Origin: Platynereis dumerilii
Lineage: Eukaryota > Annelida > Polychaeta > Phyllodocida > Nereididae
Direction: 5' to 3'
DNA: 64,000 nt
Assembly: GCA_026936325.1 (NCBI GenBank)
Contig: JAPTHN010000011.1
Coordinates: 31,226,501-31,290,500 of the forward strand
The notes beneath the pieces are model-generated. The model made no database searches. It saw only the letters and a program-made list of their open reading frames with translations, and was not told the origin of the DNA. Shown in pieces: positions 59,930 through 64,000 of this stretch. The translations under genes were made by a program, and so were the position numbers. The number at the start of each line of letters is the position of its first letter. Position 1 is the first letter of the stretch.

Positions 59930-60610
59930 GTGCTGCAAATGGGCAACACAAGTAAGCGTGTAATCTAAGCAGGTTATCGAGGCCCACAAGTGCTACGAAT
60001 AGACAACACGTGTGAGCAAGTAATCGAGGCAGGTAATCGAGGCCTACAATTGTTACGAATGGGTAACACAAGTAAGCGAGTAATCGAGGCAAGTAATCGA
60101 GGCCTCCAATGCTACGAACAGGCAACACAAGTAAGCAAGTAATCGAGGCAAGTAATCGAGGCCTACAAGTGTTACGAATGGGCAACACAAGTAAGCGAGT
60201 AATCGAGGCAAGTAATTGAGGCCTACAAGTTCTATGAACAGGCAACACAAGTAAGCAAGTAATCGAGGTAGGTAATCGAGGTCTACAAGTGCAACAAACA
60301 GGCAACACAAGTAAGCAAGTAATCGAGGTAAAATCGAGGCCTACAAGTGTTACAAATGGGCAACACAAGTAAGCGAGTAATCGAGGCAAGTAATCGAGGC
60401 CTACAAGTGCTACGAACAGGCAACACAAGTAAGCAAGTAATCGAGGTAAGTAATCGAGGCCTACAAGTGTTACGAATGGGCAACACAAGTAAGCAAGTAA
60501 TCGAGGCAAGTGATCGAGGCCTACAAGTGTTACGAATAGGCAACACAAGTAAGCGAGTAATCGAGAAAATTTATTGAGGCCTAAAAGTTGTGGAAATAGG
60601 CAACATAAGT
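59930..60610. repeat. 60-bp minisatellite, about 11-12 units
   Basis: Units containing GGCAACACAAGTAAGC and GTAATCGAGGCCTACAAGTG start about every 60 bp (59937, 59997, 60058, 60118, 60179, 60239, 60299, 60357, 60417, 60478, 60538). Variants alternate between GAATGGGCAAC and GAACAGGCAAC, suggesting a 120-bp higher-order unit. Since 60 is divisible by 3, a 227-codon frame on the minus strand stays open, encoding repeats with LPRLLAYLCC. No evidence that it is translated. Confidence 0.88.
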
Positions 60611-61259
60611 AAGGAATCAGTAAGGCAAGGACAATGAATAAATGATATAGTAGTTGTACTTGAAGTGTTAAAATTAAAATTAATTTTTTTTATTATTACA
60701 ATTTGATATTTATTAATGTTATGTATGTGTATTATTATTGGCTGGTAATAGTCGGAAACAAATGTTTTGATACAGTCCAATTGCTGTCTGCTGCTGTTGT
60801 TTTGGGTTTGCTGTCTGTCTGGCTATGTTTCCTTCAATCTGCTGGCAGTGGTTTTATGGAATGTGCAATGTCGATTTTATAAGTGGTATAGTCCTGTACA
60901 GTTCCTTAGGATGGTCTTTGATACTTTGATTAAGTTGATGATATCTGAAACAGAGCTAATGCAAAATCTGAGAAACAGAATGACACAAAACATTTGGAAA
61001 GATCAGAACCAGGTGAAATAACAGGTGAGTGAATCCTACAAAGCCAATGGTGAATGCTGTGTTCAGTGATGCATGAAAAACGAGCTCAGAAATCACAAGA
61101 ATTTCCACTAAAATCAACTTGAAATCTTACAAAATATGATTGTAGAGATGCTAGGATGCTTATAGGACAGAATACACACAAAACCAGCAATAGAATCAGA
61201 GAGAAAACTTACAAATAGCTCAAAAATCCCAGAGCTGGAATTCCATGTGTTTACATCTA
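60611..61259. other. No gene recognised
   Basis: AT-rich DNA with a T-run and short frames without motifs. Confidence 0.5.
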
Positions 61260-61669
61260 ACAGTGCCACCTAACTTGTTCGAGTATACTTCATAGTGACC
61301 CGAAATTATCTAAATTTTGTAATTTTGAGTGGTCAATGTCCAATTTTTAAACTGTCTTTTTGGGGTTTAAAACTACTGTTGCGATCATGTTAAAGCTCTA
61401 GAAACATTTAAATATAATAAAATTTCATAAACCTAGAAGAAAACTGCTCTGTGACAATTTTTTATAAGACACCATAATTTGGGATATCTGAAAAAGCCAT
61501 AAATTTTTAACCAACATGACCTAAAATGACAAAATAAAGACAACTTATGACTTCAATGTGACTGCTGATATTGTTTGATATAAATATAAAACAAAAATTC
61601 ATTCCAAAATGAAGTATTTTTAAAAAAAATTCACTTTTCTAGGCGTATTCAAACTTTTGGAGGGTAGTG
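61260..61669. mobile_element. Probable Tc1-like remnant
   Basis: The right end reads GGCGTATTCAAACTTTTGG then AGGGTAGTG followed by TA, the inverse of a Tc1-type end (CACTACCNNCCAAAAGTTTG). The left end at 61260 (ACAGTGCCACCTAACTTG) is only loosely similar. No transposase frame. Boundaries are tentative. Confidence 0.4.
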
Positions 61670-61798
61670 TAACTTTCAAAATCAATACTTGAAAGCCCCT
61701 TATTACAGTAGAGATTACAGTCTTAGAGTGTACTCAATTTTATTAACTTAAAGGAATTTAAGAAGTAGTTGATAGATAATAGAGCAAATCCACAACTA

Positions 61799-62562
61799 CA
61801 GGGTGCGGCAAAAAAAAATTTGCACCATCTAAACATCTCTATCAGATCAAACAGAATATTATAAAATAGAGTTTTTTGAGTGATAGGATATATATCTAGC
61901 CGGACATAATAGCAGTTGCCTAGCAGTTAAATCAATGTAAAATTAAAGTTAGAACACTGGCTACGCTCAATAAAGTACAACATCTGCAAAATTATGCTTG
62001 CCCAAACCAAAAGAGGGCAAAACACTTCTATTCTGGCCAAGACACACTCAGCGTATAAGCCAAAAATATAAAGCAGTTTGATGGCTGAACAATATCATTT
62101 CAGGCCAAGTGGATTTTCCAGAGCAAAATGCCAAACCGATGCAAATCAGATAAGATAATGAATTTTTGGTCGCCAGCATCAGTTTCTATGTTGGGCAAGT
62201 AAAAACCGGTCCAAATTAGGTGACCCCCCTATTCATCAGACCTCAAAATTGCAAATTATTTTATATGGGCAAAAGTAGAGAGGTGTCTGAAGCACCCCAA
62301 ACATGTCAATGGCTTGACTGAACGCAGCAATTTGGGTATAGTTGAAAAAACATGATGCACCTGAATAAAACTGACGTGCACTGTCTTTAGACCTAGAACG
62401 TGAAAGGTAATTCATAAAAATGAAAAATGCCTTGAGTAAGCCAATTTAGATATACATGGCTTGGTTGTGTCCAAATTTCATACTTATAGAAGCATTGGTT
62501 AGGAAATTATAGCAATTATTATTCATAGCTATTGCTGGTGCAATTTTTTTTGCCGCACCCTG
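61799..62562 (+). mobile_element. Decayed Tc1/mariner element with TA duplication
   Basis: TIRs CAGGGTGCGGCAAAA (61799) and TTTTGCCGCACCCTG (to 62562), continuing with TTTGCACCA/TGGTGCAA inside, flanked by TA at 61797-61798 and 62563-62564. Near 62220-62270 the plus strand reads like a degraded PPxSPDLKIANYFIW, matching the SPDLNP region before the last catalytic residue of Tc1/mariner transposases. The frame is otherwise lost. Length 764 bp, shorter than an intact element. Confidence 0.78.
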
Positions 62563-62564
62563 TA

Positions 62565-63570
62565 AAGGGTTAGTATTCACTAAAATCATGGAATATTAAT
62601 GTTTTTGCATAGTCCGCAGCATTTATGATACTATTTTATGGCATTGCAATATCACAATGATCATTTACAAATGAAATAGAATTTGTGAAGCTCATTTAAA
62701 TTGGCATGCTTTAGTATGTCTGACATGTGTTTTCTGATTATTTCTCGAGCACAGGTATACTATGTCATCACATGCATTTTTAGGAATGAATGCTTTACTT
62801 GCAATATTAGTAACCTTCTTCGTGAACTGTGTATACTTCTTTGTCCTTTCAATATCATGGCCATTGCTGGTAAAGCAGTGACATGTGAGGACTCATCTAT
62901 GAGCATCTTTATTTCTGTTTAGCATGTTAAGGGAGGTGGCTAGTACCAGTTTAAATTCCTGAAGTAGGCCTATATCTTCTGCTAAGTTGATCAACTAGAG
63001 AGGAATTTGTGCCTGTGCTGATAATACTTGATATCAAGTGCCTTTTTGGGGTGTAGAAAAAAAACTCTTGATTTTGACCTGTAATCTAAATTAAAGACAG
63101 TAAGGTCTAACAGCCCAGGTAGTTCCTAAACTTTCTGTCAACAAAGTTTCTTAGAGTTGAAAGGAGAGGGAATACATTGCATATGTACATTGAGTGGTTC
63201 TGTGAGGCCAGACTATCTCTCATTAACACAAATTAAAAACTCCTTCTTTAAATGATTAGCTCATCAGGCATTGTATCAGAGCATGCTGATACCTGTCATC
63301 TCACTAACTATACAGAAGAATTAATAAGTTAGGGGATGAACCCACACAGGTACTGAAGTGACCAGGGCATTGTCAGGATATAGAATGATGTGTTAAGGAT
63401 TATACAGGGTCGTATTTGTGCAAGTCAAGTATTCATCTTTTAAAAAAAAAGAAGATGACTGATGTTTCAAAACTTTCAATTACCTAACATGCAGCAGACA
63501 CACGTCTGACACTTAAGGTGGCTCGATTTTTTTCTTCCATTCAGTGGTCATGCATCCCATACTATGCAAA
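62565..63570. other. No gene recognised
   Basis: Featureless DNA with one short open frame (62701-62922) lacking any motif I recognise. Confidence 0.5.
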
Positions 63571-63572
63571 TT

Positions 63573-63732
63573 GCAGTGGCGGATACAGGGGGGGGGGCCT
63601 AGGGGGCCCGGGCCCCCCCTAGACCTCCAAGATTAATAGTAGAATTTTGAAATAAAAGTGCGATAACGCGGGCCCGCGACCACCGAAACGCGTCCGGGCC
63701 CCCCCTAGACTATCGTGTCTGGATCCGCCATT
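63573..63732. mobile_element. Foldback MITE, TGGCGGAT ends, G/C-rich core
   Basis: Inverted ends TGGCGGATACAGG and GGATCCGCCA, with GGGGGGCC/GGCCCCCCCTAGAC boxes facing each other and CGCGGGCCCGCG in the loop. The GC-rich core stands out from flanking DNA. This resembles a foldback type seen in several animals. Flanking duplication is unclear. Confidence 0.6.
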
Positions 63733-64000
63733 GGCAATTAAGCATGAAATTAAAGAAGACACTTTCATGGAAAAGGTGATCACAATTTCAAAGAGATATA
63801 TTTAGTTTAAAGGACTTTCCAAGGTGCTCGGACTATAAGTTTCGATTTTCACAATTTTATCTTTTTTTATAAACCATGGTGCTAAAAAAAATTGACGAGA
63901 TAGGATTTTTTATTTCTTTGTAATTTATTTCCAAAAATAGTTAGGAACAACATGATGATATAGACAAGCCTTCCTACCGTACTTCAAATTGATATAAACC
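63733..64000. other. No feature recognised
   Basis: AT-rich sequence to the window edge; no terminal repeat or coding signal seen. Confidence 0.5.

Noticed and set aside
59865-60548. 227-codon hydrophobic repeat protein on the minus strand
   Set aside because: Generated by a 60-bp minisatellite; alternative frames are also open and there is no start-context or family support. Kept only as a repeat.

Overview
The window is eukaryotic and almost entirely transposable-element DNA. It is AT-rich, has no prokaryotic gene organisation, carries a gene with consensus GT-AG introns, and contains a CR1/L2-type LINE plus many MITEs. The frequent TAGGCCTA-type words and the FLYWCH/MULE gene suggest a marine invertebrate, possibly an echinoderm. 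That placement is an inference with modest confidence. I saw no tRNA, rRNA or CRISPR and no retrovirus-like element.

Positions 1-55988 look like one nested pile of Helitron-like elements joined at (AAT)n microsatellites. Read on the minus strand, each element ends in a hairpin, about 5-10 nt, then CTAG followed by T, which is a canonical Helitron 3' end. Its other end is a stem-loop whose 10-12 nt arm recurs as an inverted subterminal 'key' beside the CTAG end. I name the families A (233-4200, 7429-8837), B (4201-7428, 41790-45023, remnant 51855-54231), C (39895-41789, 45024-46923, end of a body at 1-232), C3 (46924-48910), F (38170-39894), E (48911-50449, 54232-55770) and D (8838-38113). Most carry an internal (AAT)n tract about 50 bp from the stem-loop end, and the next element has inserted into that tract. 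Detached stem-loop ends therefore pile up at 38114-38169, 50450-50541 and 55771-55988.

Element D is the standout. It appears to be about 29.3 kb and sits inside the (AAT)n tract of A4. It holds a CpG-containing promoter-like patch (about 9280-9435), a spliced FLYWCH zinc-finger/MULE transposase gene (12374-14806), several tandem arrays, a 4.6-kb hAT-type element (19400-23994) with nested foldbacks, several MITEs, and about 3.5 kb with nothing recognisable (32830-36350). Its right end (36350-38113) is related to family B. No Rep/helicase gene was seen, so all these elements look non-autonomous.

Right of 55989 lies a minus-strand CR1/L2-type LINE (about 55990-59860). A 757-bp foldback MITE interrupts it with a TA duplication, and one frameshift breaks it. 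A 60-bp minisatellite (59930-60610) abuts its 5' side. The last 3.4 kb holds a decayed Tc1/mariner element with TA duplications, a probable second Tc1-like remnant, a foldback MITE and otherwise featureless DNA. The only gene that looks host-like and open is the FLYWCH/MULE gene. Everything else is transposon coding remnants or repeats.
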